Shown: one piece after another, positions 35,383 through 43,325 of the stretch | Layout: each line of letters opens with the position of its first letter | How positions within the stretch are numbered: position 1 is the stretch's first letter | Program-made: the position numbers and the translations under genes | Notes under the pieces: model-generated | Databases searched by the model: none | What the model was told of the DNA's origin: nothing | What the model saw: only the letters and a program-made list of their open reading frames with translations | Assembly: GCA_963786155.1 (NCBI GenBank) | Contig: CAWAXW010000006.1 | Span: 1,116,001 to 1,180,000 of the forward strand | DNA length: 64,000 nucleotides | DNA from: CAWAXW01 sp963786155 | Lineage (GTDB): Bacteria; Actinomycetota; CADDZG01; WHSQ01 | Direction: 5' to 3'

Positions 35383-36415
35383 GTGGCTCGGATCGGGATC
35401 CTCACCGGCGGGGGCGATTGTCCCGGTCTCAACGCGGTGATCCGGGCCGTCGTGCGCAAGGGCGTGAATCAATACGGGCACGCGATCGTCGGTTTCAAGG
35501 ACGGATGGCGCGGCGTGCTCGACAACAACGGACGCCATCTGACCCCCGACAACACCTCGGGCATCCTCCATCGTGGGGGAACGATACTCGGGTCCTCGCG
35601 CACGAATCCCTTCAAAGAGGAAGAGGGAGTCGAGCGGGTCAAGGAGAGCCTAGAAGCCGAGCACATCGAGTGCCTCATCGCGGTGGGCGGCGAGGACACG
35701 CTGGGCGTTGCCGCGAAGCTCACGACCGAGGGTATCAACGTCGTCGGGGTACCTAAGACTATCGACAACGATCTAAGCGCAACCGACTTCACGTTCGGCT
35801 TCAATACCGCGGTGCAGATATGCACCGATGCGATCGACCGGCTCCACACCACCGCAGAGTCACACAACCGAGTGATCGTGCTCGAGGTCATGGGACGCAA
35901 TGCGGGATGGATCGCGACCTATTCGGGAATAGCCGGTGGAGCCGACGCGATCCTCGTGCCCGAGAACCCCTTCGACATCGACGAGGTGTGCGAACACATA
36001 CGCCATCGGCATCAACGCGGTCATTCCTTCTCGATCGTCGTCGTTGCCGAAGGCGCCAAGGTGGCCGAAGGCCAGGAATCCGTCCAAGAAGAGCAGACCG
36101 ACGCATTCGGCCATGTACGACTCGGTGGGATCGGAGTTGCCCTCGAGCACGAGATCGAGCGGCGAACCGGTTACGAAACGCGCGTAACGATCCTCGGCCA
36201 CATCCAGCGAGGCGGCACCCCAACGGCTTTCGACCGAGTGCTTGCAACGAGGTTCGGGATCGCATGCGATCGATGCGGTGCACGAAGAGGACTACGGCAA
36301 GATGGTCGCTCTCCGGGGAACCAAGATCGTCCGGGTGCCGTTGGAAGAGGCCGTCGGGGAGCTCAAGACCCTCGACCCCGAGCTGTACCAGACGGCCGAG
36401 GTCTTCTTCGGCTGA
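35383..36415 (+). CDS. pfp: 6-phosphofructokinase, predicted pyrophosphate-dependent, one frameshift
   Basis: PfkA-fold kinase: ILTGGGDCPGLNAVIRAVV, VGGEDTLGVA (102-110), PKTIDNDL (124-131, catalytic Asp), VLEVMGRNAGWIA and GHIQRGGTPTAFDR. The residue equal to E. coli Gly104 is D105 and that equal to Gly124 is K125; together these are the known marks of PPi-dependent enzymes such as that of Amycolatopsis methanolica. At about 36263 one extra base shifts the frame; the true end is AIDAVHEEDYGKMVALRG to YQTAEVFFG, stop 36413-36415. Corrected length is 343 residues. AGGGAGGG precedes GTG 35383. Confidence 0.9.
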
Positions 36416-37458
36416 TGTATCAGGGATTGATCGATCTCCGTTCGGACACGGTCACGCGGCCGACTCCGGAGATGCGCAAGGCGATGGCGGAGGCCGAGGT
36501 CGGCGACGATGTCTTCGGCGACGATCCCACCGTCAACTCATTGCAGGAGTTCGCGGCCTCATTGCTCGGCAAAGAGGCCGGTCTGTTCGTCCCGACCGGC
36601 TCGATGGGCAATCAGGTGGCTCTCGGCTCGCTCTCGCGACCCGGCGACGAGGTCGTGTGCGAGGCGAACGCCCACTTCCTTCACTACGAAGGCGGTTCGG
36701 TTGCAGCGCACCTGGGCCTCGTCGCGCGCACGTTGCCGGGAGACCGCGGGGTGATCCAAGCCGATGCGGTTGCAGCGACGTTGCGAAAGGGAAGCGAGCA
36801 CAACCCTCACTCTGCGGTCGTCGCGATCGAGAACACGCACAACGCTGGAGGAGGGCGCGTCTTCCCACTCGACGATGCACGAGCGATCTCAAAGGTCTGC
36901 CGCGAGCGAGACGTCGCCGTGCACCTCGATGGAGCCAGGCTGTTCAACGCACAAGCCGCAACCGGCGTGGCCGCGAAGGAATGGGCGGAGTGCGCCGACA
37001 CCGTCACCTTCTGCTTCTCCAAGGGTCTGGGCGCGCCGATCGGCTCGATGGTCGTGGGTGACGGAGAAGTCATCGCGCATGCTCGGAAGCTGCGCAAGCG
37101 ACTCGGTGGTGGGATGCGTCAGGTTGGTGTGATCGCGTCCGCGGCTCGGGTTGCCCTCGAGTCGGGGATCGATCGCTTGGCCGAAGATCACGTCAAGGCT
37201 CGGCGCCTGGCGGAGGGCCTGAACGAGCTCCATCCGGAGGCCGTCGATCTGTCGGCCGTGGAGACGAACATGGTGTATCTGAACCTGCTCCCGTTCGGGA
37301 AACGTGGCCCAGAGGTGGCCGACACTCTCCGGAATGAAGGGATCGTGACGTTAGGCGCGGCCGATCACGTGATCAGGCTCGTGACTCATCGCGACGTGAC
37401 CGAAGAGGACGTCGAGGTTGCCCTGGTTGCCTTCGCTAAGGTGCTGACCACGGCCTGA
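36415..37458 (+). CDS. ltaE: Low-specificity L-threonine aldolase
   Basis: 347 residues, fold-type I PLP enzyme. Starts LIDLRSDTVTRPTPEMRKAM, then GDDVFGDDPTVN, FVPTGSMGNQVAL, IENTHNAGGG, VHLDGARLFNA and PLP lysine K203 in FCFSKGLGAPIGS. It splits threonine/allo-threonine into glycine and acetaldehyde. ATG 36415 overlaps the corrected stop of the phosphofructokinase by one base. A glycine link to the nearby thiO glycine oxidase is possible. Confidence 0.93.
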   Translation: MYQGLIDLRSDTVTRPTPEMRKAMAEAEVGDDVFGDDPTVNSLQEFAASLLGKEAGLFVPTGSMGNQVALGSLSRPGDEVVCEANAHFLHYEGGSVAAHLGLVARTLPGDRGVIQADAVAATLRKGSEHNPHSAVVAIENTHNAGGGRVFPLDDARAISKVCRERDVAVHLDGARLFNAQAATGVAAKEWAECADTVTFCFSKGLGAPIGSMVVGDGEVIAHARKLRKRLGGGMRQVGVIASAARVALESGIDRLAEDHVKARRLAEGLNELHPEAVDLSAVETNMVYLNLLPFGKRGPEVADTLRNEGIVTLGAADHVIRLVTHRDVTEEDVEVALVAFAKVLTTA

Positions 37459-37501
37459 GCGCAACCGTTTCCCTCGGTAGCCCGATGGGTACGACACCAT
37501 C

Positions 37502-37951
37502 ATGGAAGTCTCCCTCTCACTCTCCCTCCCGCGCGAGGCGGAAAGCGTGCCGATCGTGCGGCGGATATGCCGAACCGCTCTTCAGGACCTTGGGATCAGA
37601 GAAGACTGCATAAGCGATCTTGAGGTCGCGGTGACGGAAGCGTGCACGAACGTGCTCAAACACGCTACGGGAACGAGTGAGTACGAAGTGAATGTCAATC
37701 TCACCGAAGAGACCTGTCATATCCGAGTTGTGGATTCGGGCGCTGGATTCGACCATCGGGCGACGTCGGCTCGGGTCGCATCGCCGGAGGGCGAATCCGG
37801 GCGCGGCATCTCGCTGATGAGTGCCGTGGTCGACGTCATCGATTTCGAAGGCGAGGCGAAGGACGGGACGATCGTCCACCTCACCAAGAAGCTGGAGCTG
37901 GACGAGGACTCGGCCATGAGCCGTCTTTCCTCCGGCTCGGCTTCTTCCTAG
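37502..37951 (+). CDS. Anti-sigma regulatory factor, RsbW-type serine kinase (HATPase_c_2)
   Basis: 149 residues. N-box DLEVAVTEACTNVLKHA, G1 VVDSGAGFD, G2 GESGRGISLMSAVVD and a C-terminal IVHLTKKL strand form a stand-alone GHKL ATPase. Such proteins bind a sigma factor or phosphorylate an STAS antagonist. Neither is adjacent, but the GAF-PP2C phosphatase at 7.9 kb could be the opposing enzyme. The last 12 residues are Ser-rich. Confidence 0.88.
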   Translation: MEVSLSLSLPREAESVPIVRRICRTALQDLGIREDCISDLEVAVTEACTNVLKHATGTSEYEVNVNLTEETCHIRVVDSGAGFDHRATSARVASPEGESGRGISLMSAVVDVIDFEGEAKDGTIVHLTKKLELDEDSAMSRLSSGSASS

Positions 37952-37964
37952 TCCCACCCCGGAT

Positions 37965-37970
37965 TAGCCT
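37965..37970 (+). promoter_or_regulatory. -10-like TAGCCT of the thiO operon, 6 nt before ATG
   Basis: TANNNT hexamer followed by GAGCCC and ATG 37977. Same hexamer and spacing as at 17715. No TPP riboswitch core is visible before it. Confidence 0.5.
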
Positions 37971-37976
37971 GAGCCC

Positions 37977-39110
37977 ATGAGGAATCCGGACGTCGTCATC
38001 GCGGGCGCGGGCGCGATCGGTCTGTCCTGTGCCTGGCGACTCGCCCAAGAGGGCTTGGAGGTGGTCGTCGCAGATCCGCGGCCCGAGTCGGGCGCGTCGG
38101 TCGTTGCAGCCGGGCTGCTGGCTCCCGTCACCGAAGCCCACTACGGCGAAGAGCCGTTGCTCGAGCTGAACCTCGCTTCCGCTCGCATGTTTCCGGACTT
38201 CATCGCGAAGCTAGAAGACTCGGCCGGAGCTCCGGCGGGATTCCGAACCACCGGCACCGTCGTCGTCGCGCGCGATGCCGACGACAACAGGGCTCTCGAG
38301 GAGTTGTTCCGTTATCAAGCCTCGCTGGGCTTGGCGGTCCAGCGGCTGCGGAGCCGAGAGGTGCGGGATCTCGAGCCGGGCCTCGCTCCCGGCGTCCGAG
38401 GAGGCATCTTCGTACCGGGCGATCATCAGGTCGACCCGCCGATGATGATCGGAGCGCTACAACGAGCGTGCGAAAGGGCCGGGGTGCGGAGCCTGCGGGA
38501 AAGCGTGCGTGGCATCTCGACCGACCGAGAGGGCGTCGTCGGGGCGGAGCTGGACTCCGGCAGCATCTCCTGTGGCCATCTGGTGGTGGCTGCCGGGTCT
38601 TGGACTCCGTCGATCGAGGGATTGGACCCACGGATCAAGCGCGCCATCCGGCCGGTCAAGGGACAGCTCGTTCATCTGGCGGGCCCACCCGATCGGTTGC
38701 CGTGCGATCGCAACGTCAGGGGCCTCGACGTCTACATCCTTCCGCGCTCGGACGGCCGAATGGTCCTCGGAGCGACGATGGAGGAGCGAGGATTCGACGC
38801 GACCGTGACGGCGGGCGCGGTCCACGATCTGTTGCAAGCGGGGGCCGAGCTGTTGCCGGACATCGCCGAGCTCGACTTCATGGGGGCGCGCGCAGGTTTC
38901 AGGCCCGCGACCCCCGACAACGCCCCCATGATCGGAACGGCGGGCATCGACCGCTTGGTGCTGGCCACCGGACACTTCCGCAACGGCATCCTGTTGGCCC
39001 CCATCACCGCGGATGCGGTGGCGGAGCTGGTCTCCTCCGGGCGCCCCCCCGATTACCTGAGGCCGTTCTCGCCCCTGCGCTTCGAGGCCGAGGAGCGCGT
39101 GGGCGGGTGA
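37977..39110 (+). CDS. thiO: Glycine oxidase for thiazole synthesis
   Basis: 377 residues, FAD-dependent DAO family. Dinucleotide loop VVIAGAGAIGLSCAWRLAQE, GASVVAAGLLAPVTEAHYGE, DHQVDPPMMIGALQRAC, KGQLVHLAGP and C-terminal GFRPATPDNAPMIG and GHFRNGILLAPITAD. It oxidises glycine to iminoglycine for thiazole. It heads the compact thiO-thiS-thiG unit, and its stop overlaps thiS (GTGA), which fixes the assignment. Confidence 0.93.
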   Translation: MRNPDVVIAGAGAIGLSCAWRLAQEGLEVVVADPRPESGASVVAAGLLAPVTEAHYGEEPLLELNLASARMFPDFIAKLEDSAGAPAGFRTTGTVVVARDADDNRALEELFRYQASLGLAVQRLRSREVRDLEPGLAPGVRGGIFVPGDHQVDPPMMIGALQRACERAGVRSLRESVRGISTDREGVVGAELDSGSISCGHLVVAAGSWTPSIEGLDPRIKRAIRPVKGQLVHLAGPPDRLPCDRNVRGLDVYILPRSDGRMVLGATMEERGFDATVTAGAVHDLLQAGAELLPDIAELDFMGARAGFRPATPDNAPMIGTAGIDRLVLATGHFRNGILLAPITADAVAELVSSGRPPDYLRPFSPLRFEAEERVGG

Positions 39111-39298
39111 AAGTCTCGGTGAACGGCAACGAGCGCGATCTGGCGGAAGATTCGACGGTGGACCAACTCACCGAGGGCAAGCGTCTGGGCGTCGCGATCT
39201 CCATCAACGGCGAGATCGTTCCGCGCAGCGAGTGGACGTCTACACATCTGCAAGAAGCAGACCGCGTAGAGATATTGGGCGCGGTCCAAGGGGGATAG
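39107..39298 (+). CDS. thiS: Sulfur carrier protein ThiS
   Basis: 63 residues, beta-grasp fold: VKVSVNGNERDLAEDSTVDQ, GVAISINGEIVPRSEW and DRVEILGAVQGG ending in the Gly-Gly that becomes a thiocarboxylate. GTG 39107 overlaps the thiO stop. It delivers sulfur to ThiG, encoded 2 nt downstream. Confidence 0.95.
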   Translation: MKVSVNGNERDLAEDSTVDQLTEGKRLGVAISINGEIVPRSEWTSTHLQEADRVEILGAVQGG

Positions 39299-39300
39299 CA

Positions 39301-40071
39301 GTGGAAGACCCTCTCGTAATCGCCACTGATGAATTCACCTCCCGCCTGATCATCGGGACTGGGGGAGCGGCGAGTCTCGATGCGCTCGAATCGGCGCTCG
39401 TGGCTTCGGGGGCAGAGATGGCGACTCTTGCCTTGAGGCGCATCGATCCCGCCACCAGTGGCTCGTTGCTGGAAGTGCTCGAACGGGTGGGGTGCAGGCT
39501 CCTGCCCAATACCGCGGGATGTTTCACAGCCCGCGATGCTGTCCAAACCGCGCGGCTCGCTCGCGAGGCATTCGACACGCCTTGGATAAAGCTCGAGGTG
39601 ATCGGCGACGACAAGACTCTCTTGCCCGATGCCGTCGAGCTCGTCGACGCGACCGAGACCTTGGTCGACGAAGGCTTCGTGGTGCTCGCCTACACGAACG
39701 ACGATCCGGTGTTGGCGCGACGGCTCGAAGATCTCGGCTGCGCGGCGGTGATGCCGCTCGGATCGCCGATCGGAAGCGGCATGGGGATCCGCAATCCCTA
39801 CAACATCAAGTTGATCGTCGACCAAGCTGGGGTCCCCGTGATCCTCGACGCCGGCGTCGGCACGGCTTCCGATGCGGCGATCGCGATGGAGCTCGGATGC
39901 GACGGAGTCCTGCTCGCCAGTTCGGTGACGCGAGCCCAGAAGCCCGCGGCCATGGCCGAGGCGATGCGCAAGGCAGTGGAGGCCGGCAGACTCGCATTCC
40001 GAGCGGGCCGGATCCCGCGCCGACTCTACGCAGATCCCTCGACGACCTTCGAGGGCATGCCAGAAATTTAG
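39301..40071 (+). CDS. thiG: Thiazole synthase
   Basis: 256 residues from GTG 39301. TIM barrel that condenses DXP, iminoglycine and ThiS thiocarboxylate into the thiazole. FTSRLIIGTGGAASLDALES, LPNTAGCFTARDAVQTARLA, Schiff-base K97 in WIKLEVIGD, VMPLGSPIGSGMGI and VILDAGVGTASDAAIAMELG are all as expected. A longer in-frame start is rejected because it overlaps thiS. The 3' end overlaps the convergent doxX by 4 nt. Confidence 0.97.
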   Translation: MEDPLVIATDEFTSRLIIGTGGAASLDALESALVASGAEMATLALRRIDPATSGSLLEVLERVGCRLLPNTAGCFTARDAVQTARLAREAFDTPWIKLEVIGDDKTLLPDAVELVDATETLVDEGFVVLAYTNDDPVLARRLEDLGCAAVMPLGSPIGSGMGIRNPYNIKLIVDQAGVPVILDAGVGTASDAAIAMELGCDGVLLASSVTRAQKPAAMAEAMRKAVEAGRLAFRAGRIPRRLYADPSTTFEGMPEI

Positions 40072-40649
40072 CGGGTAAGCATCCGGCGCTCGGCGGGGTC
40101 TTTCTTGTCGGTGAGCGAGACTGTTGGCGCGCTTTCAACTCGTAGGTCCGACTCGGGCTCCGCGGCGAGCGGCCGTCGTACCGCTAGGACGAGAATCGCC
40201 GTAAGCGCTCCAGCCGTGAGCGCGGCGCTTCCCCAAATGCTCCCCGCGAGGTCCCAGCCGATCATGTTGTCGATCGAGATCCGGCCGGGTCCCGTCAGGG
40301 TCACCGCGGTCGCGGCCCCAATGAGCAGGAGGTTGAGCTCGTATCCACCGGCTGTGTTGAAGAAACCCTTCTCCCAATGAACGGTAGCGATAGCAACGAT
40401 CATCACTCCGACGATCGCGGCGGCTCCCAGAGGGGTCAGAAGACCGAGCGCGATCAGAAGCCCACCGCCGAACTCGCTGAGCCCCGTTAGGGTTGCGTGC
40501 GCCTTGCCCGGCTTGAAACCGAGCGACTCCAGCCATCCGCCCGTACCTTCGAGCCCATACCCGCCGAACCACCCGAACAGCTTCTGAGCCCCGTGCCCGG
40601 CGATCGTGAGCCCAACGAGAAGTCGCAATATGAGAAGACCAAATTCCAT
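40068..40649 (-). CDS. DoxX family membrane protein
   Basis: 193 residues, four DoxX helices plus one extra. LILRLLVGLTIAGHGAQKLF, GGYGLEGTGGWLESLG, FGGGLLIALGLLTPLGAAAI and FFNTAGGYELNLLLIG are typical. A fifth helix (about 140-160) and a charged tail (EPESDLRVES) are additions. AGGAGGTAGTT precedes the ATG. Family members are linked to redox or oxidative stress; the role here is unknown. Confidence 0.9.
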   Translation of the reverse strand: MEFGLLILRLLVGLTIAGHGAQKLFGWFGGYGLEGTGGWLESLGFKPGKAHATLTGLSEFGGGLLIALGLLTPLGAAAIVGVMIVAIATVHWEKGFFNTAGGYELNLLLIGAATAVTLTGPGRISIDNMIGWDLAGSIWGSAALTAGALTAILVLAVRRPLAAEPESDLRVESAPTVSLTDKKDPAERRMLTR

Positions 40650-40732
40650 AACTACCTCCTGCAGAGCCCTTTCTTCAGAGGGCGCCTCGATTCCTCCCTA
40701 CCCATAACCTCGGTGCGCGAACATGGCGGGCT

Positions 40733-41608
40733 ATGGGCGAGATCCTCATAGGTACTGCGTCGTGGTCTGATAAGTCGCTGCTCGAATCGGGTTGGTATCC
40801 GCCCGGAGCATCTAACCCGGAGAAGCGGCTGCGTCACTACGCCACCCAGTTCCCGCTCGTCGAGGTCGACAGCACCTACTACTTCCCGCCGAGCGAACGG
40901 AACTCAGAGCTGTGGGTCGAGCGCACGCCGCCAGAGTTCGTCTTCAACATCAAAGCGTTCTCGCTTCTGACACAGCACCCGACTAAGCCCAAGGCGCTGC
41001 CTGAGGAGCTACGACCTGCGGACGACAAGAAGAGTGTCTACATGAAGGACTTGCCGGCCAAGGACGTGGACGAGATGTGGGATCGGTTCCTGTCGGCTCT
41101 CGCGCCGTTGCGCGCTGCCGGCAAGCTCGGTGCGCTGCTGTTCCAGTTCCCACCCTGGTTCACGATCGGCAAGGCCAACAAGAACTACATCCTCGAATGC
41201 GCGAAGCGGGCGGCCCCCGACCAGATCTGCGTCGAGTTCCGCAACAAGACGTGGATGAGCGAGCCCAACCAAGCCGAGACCCTCGACTTCCTCGAAGCCC
41301 ACGGCCTTCCGTACGTATGCGTAGACATGCCCCAAGGCTTTGTGAGCTCGATCCCACCGAGAGTCGCCGCCACGGCAGATCTAGCAGTGATGCGCTTCCA
41401 CGGCCACAACGCGGAAGACTGGGAGTCGGGCAGCGTCCAGAAGCGCTTCAAATACCTGTATTCAAAAGACGAGCTGAAAACCTGGGCCCCCAAGCTAGCC
41501 GCGCTAGCCGACGAAGCCAAACAGACCCACGTCCTCATGAACAACTGCTACCGGGATTACGCCCAACAAAACGCGAAGGAGTTAGCGGAGCTCCTAGGGA
41601 GCCCTTAG
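40733..41608 (+). CDS. DUF72 family protein (complete)
   Basis: 291 residues. TIM-barrel DUF72 family: GTASWSDKSLLESGWYP, YATQFPLVEVDSTYYFPPSE, FNIKAFSLLTQHP, ALLFQFPPWF, RNKTWM and MRFHGHNAEDWE. The C terminus MNNCYRDYAQQNAKELAELL (codons 41537-41596) is the segment that recurs as relics at 42679 and 44865. No catalytic role is established for the family. Confidence 0.93.
   Translation: MGEILIGTASWSDKSLLESGWYPPGASNPEKRLRHYATQFPLVEVDSTYYFPPSERNSELWVERTPPEFVFNIKAFSLLTQHPTKPKALPEELRPADDKKSVYMKDLPAKDVDEMWDRFLSALAPLRAAGKLGALLFQFPPWFTIGKANKNYILECAKRAAPDQICVEFRNKTWMSEPNQAETLDFLEAHGLPYVCVDMPQGFVSSIPPRVAATADLAVMRFHGHNAEDWESGSVQKRFKYLYSKDELKTWAPKLAALADEAKQTHVLMNNCYRDYAQQNAKELAELLGSP
41540..41608 (+). 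repeat. DUF72 3' end, parental copy of a dispersed repeat
   Basis: From AACAACTGCTAC to TAG. Homologous codon by codon to 42679-42741 and 44865-44933. Listed so the three copies can be compared. Confidence 0.8.
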
Positions 41609-41776
41609 TCCGCTGCACCGATCGCGGGATGTTTCCAATAGCTGGGATGTGCCTTTTCGGAGAGTTGCCCTTTTTACGTATGGCCCGGCTGTAGGCGAAG
41701 GTGGTGTTCTCGCACTAGTCGTTCGTGGGGCGACCGGCGCTGCATTTGTGGCGTCTGATTCAGGCGGGGGTGTGCG

Positions 41777-42580
41777 GTGGCGGATCAAGCGCACGTGCAG
41801 AGGGCTGTTCAGGTTTTCGTGGTGGTGGCGATGTTTGCTGCCTTGGTGTGGACAAACACCCAACAGGCGGGTGCGTCCCAGTCGTCGGCAGATTGTTCGA
41901 GCACCGACTTTTCGGTTGCCGTGGAGCAGACCATCCCCATCAACGTTTGGGGAGGTGGGTTCGGCGTGATGCACGTCACCATCAGCGGTCCAGGGGCGGT
42001 GTCGGTCTACCAGGACTACCGGGGGAGGGAACGCGCAGGCTCCGGTGAATTCGACAGCGCGGGGACGCACGGACTGGACCTGCAGGCTCCCTTTGGCAAG
42101 ACGGAGCCGACCGTCGTGGAGTACGAGGCGACGTTCACACCCGCCGGCGGAGGGGCTGATTCAACTTGCACCACGTCGCTCGAGTGGCTGCCCGCGAATG
42201 ACCCCGCGCCTGTGGTCGATTGCAGCTTCACGGTCCAGCTCACCTGTTACGAGCGGCAGCTGACGCTCTCCATCAATGTGAAGAAGAACGTTTACTCAGG
42301 AAAGATCGTGGAGCCCGCCGGCGGCACCCTGTGCTCCGGCCGGCCCGATGAACTGGCCTATGTCTTTCTCCAGAAGAAGCAGTCGGATGGCACGTGGCAG
42401 ACCCTCGGCCTCATAACTGGGGTGGAAAACGGTGCCTACTCGAAGAAGCTCAGCGTAGCTGTGGCGGCTAGGGCGGGGCGACACGGCACCTTCAGAGCCT
42501 GGCTGGACAAATCTCGTTCCCCTTCTGATGACTATTGGTGTTCTCAGGCCTTCTCAGCTCCCGTGAAGGTGAAGAGATAG
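41777..42580 (+). CDS. Secreted Cys-containing protein A (paralogue of 43326-44630), unknown
   Basis: 267 residues. Signal peptide from GTG 41777 (VQVFVVVAMFAALVW, cleavage near AGASQ). The mature protein has beta-rich blocks: CSSTDFSVAVEQTIP, MHVTISGPGAVSVYQDYRG, FDSAGTHGLDLQAPF, TSLEWLPANDPAP, CSFTVQLTCYERQLTLSINV and FRAWLDKSRSPSDDYWCSQA. Six or so cysteines suggest disulfides. All these blocks have counterparts in protein B on the opposite strand. The family is not recognised. It is the exported gene following the complete DUF72 gene. Confidence 0.68.
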   Translation: MADQAHVQRAVQVFVVVAMFAALVWTNTQQAGASQSSADCSSTDFSVAVEQTIPINVWGGGFGVMHVTISGPGAVSVYQDYRGRERAGSGEFDSAGTHGLDLQAPFGKTEPTVVEYEATFTPAGGGADSTCTTSLEWLPANDPAPVVDCSFTVQLTCYERQLTLSINVKKNVYSGKIVEPAGGTLCSGRPDELAYVFLQKKQSDGTWQTLGLITGVENGAYSKKLSVAVAARAGRHGTFRAWLDKSRSPSDDYWCSQAFSAPVKVKR

Positions 42581-42590
42581 CCCCTGATTC

Positions 42591-42756
42591 GGTTCGCTGG
42601 ATAGTCCCGATAGATATCGCTGCCCGCTCAACAGCGACCTGCGAAAACGCGATCTAGTACAGCGCTTATCCGGATCTAGACAACTGTTACAGGAGCTATG
42701 CGCAACAGAACGCGCGTGAATTAGCTGAACTTCTAGAGGTTGAGGAGGCGCTATGA
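42591..42756 (+). repeat. Composite repeat copy 1: 5' module plus DUF72 3'-end relic
   Basis: Non-coding gap between protein A and the second dirigent-like gene. The 5' module (42591-42678) shares GGTTCG, GATAGTCCCG and CAGCGCTTATCC-GATCTA with copy 2. From 42679 the sequence reads DNCYRSYAQQNARELAELLE in one frame, an uninterrupted relic of the DUF72 C terminus. It ends VEEAL and stop TGA 42754-42756, which overlaps the next ATG (ATGA). The only start-like context upstream is absent, so the relic is not a gene by itself. Confidence 0.82.
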
Positions 42757-43259
42757 CCAAGGCAAGACTCCTGGGGATTTCGGTATTGGTACTTGTCGGG
42801 TTCGGCGCGGTGGCTTCAATGCAGGCATCTTCGCAACAGCCACCTGAGAGGGTGACGATCTTGCTGTTTGACCCCAACAAGACTGGATTCGAGAAGCGCA
42901 TCGACGTGGGCAAAGCCGGGTTGGGCACCCCTGGGGACTTCGGTGTTTCGAAGGACCCCCTACTCGACCCCGACACCTGCGAGAGCGCCGGAATGAGGCT
43001 CGCCAGGTTCACGCTCATCAAGTTAGAGAAGGATGACGGATTCGATATCGCAGAAAACGCGCTACTGCTGCCCGATGGCAAGATCACCCTCACTTTCGGC
43101 ACGCGCTTCTCCGAGCTAGAAGGCGATGGATCTCCCGGGGCCGTGACGGGGGGTACCGGTTCCTATGAAGACGTGCGGGGCCAGGCGCTGTTCACGGAAG
43201 GCCAAGAGAAGTGTGAGCAGCGAGGCGTCCTGATCACTCTCGACTTATTGCTTCAGTAA
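42753..43259 (+). CDS. Secreted dirigent/allene-oxide-cyclase-like protein, copy 2
   Basis: 168 residues. Signal peptide LLGISVLVLVGFGAVASMQA, then RVTILLFDPNKTG, LDPDTCESAGMRLARFTLIK, AVTGGTGSYEDVRGQALFTE and the end VLITLDLLLQ. The blocks and their order match the protein at 27193, including TGGTGxY. GAGGAGG at 42740-42747 is the SD and lies within the DUF72 relic. The relic's frame ends in an ATGA overlap with this start. Function unknown. Confidence 0.72.
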   Translation: MTKARLLGISVLVLVGFGAVASMQASSQQPPERVTILLFDPNKTGFEKRIDVGKAGLGTPGDFGVSKDPLLDPDTCESAGMRLARFTLIKLEKDDGFDIAENALLLPDGKITLTFGTRFSELEGDGSPGAVTGGTGSYEDVRGQALFTEGQEKCEQRGVLITLDLLLQ

Positions 43260-43325
43260 GCGACCTTCTAGGAGAAGAGATGCCATCTAAGAACCGGCGC
43301 AAACGCTAGTACTTATAGGCAGCTA

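Noticed and set aside
37458..37976. TPP riboswitch before thiO
   Set aside because: No CUGAGA/ACCUGA-type core was found upstream of thiO, of the preceding RsbW-type gene, or before the thiE unit.
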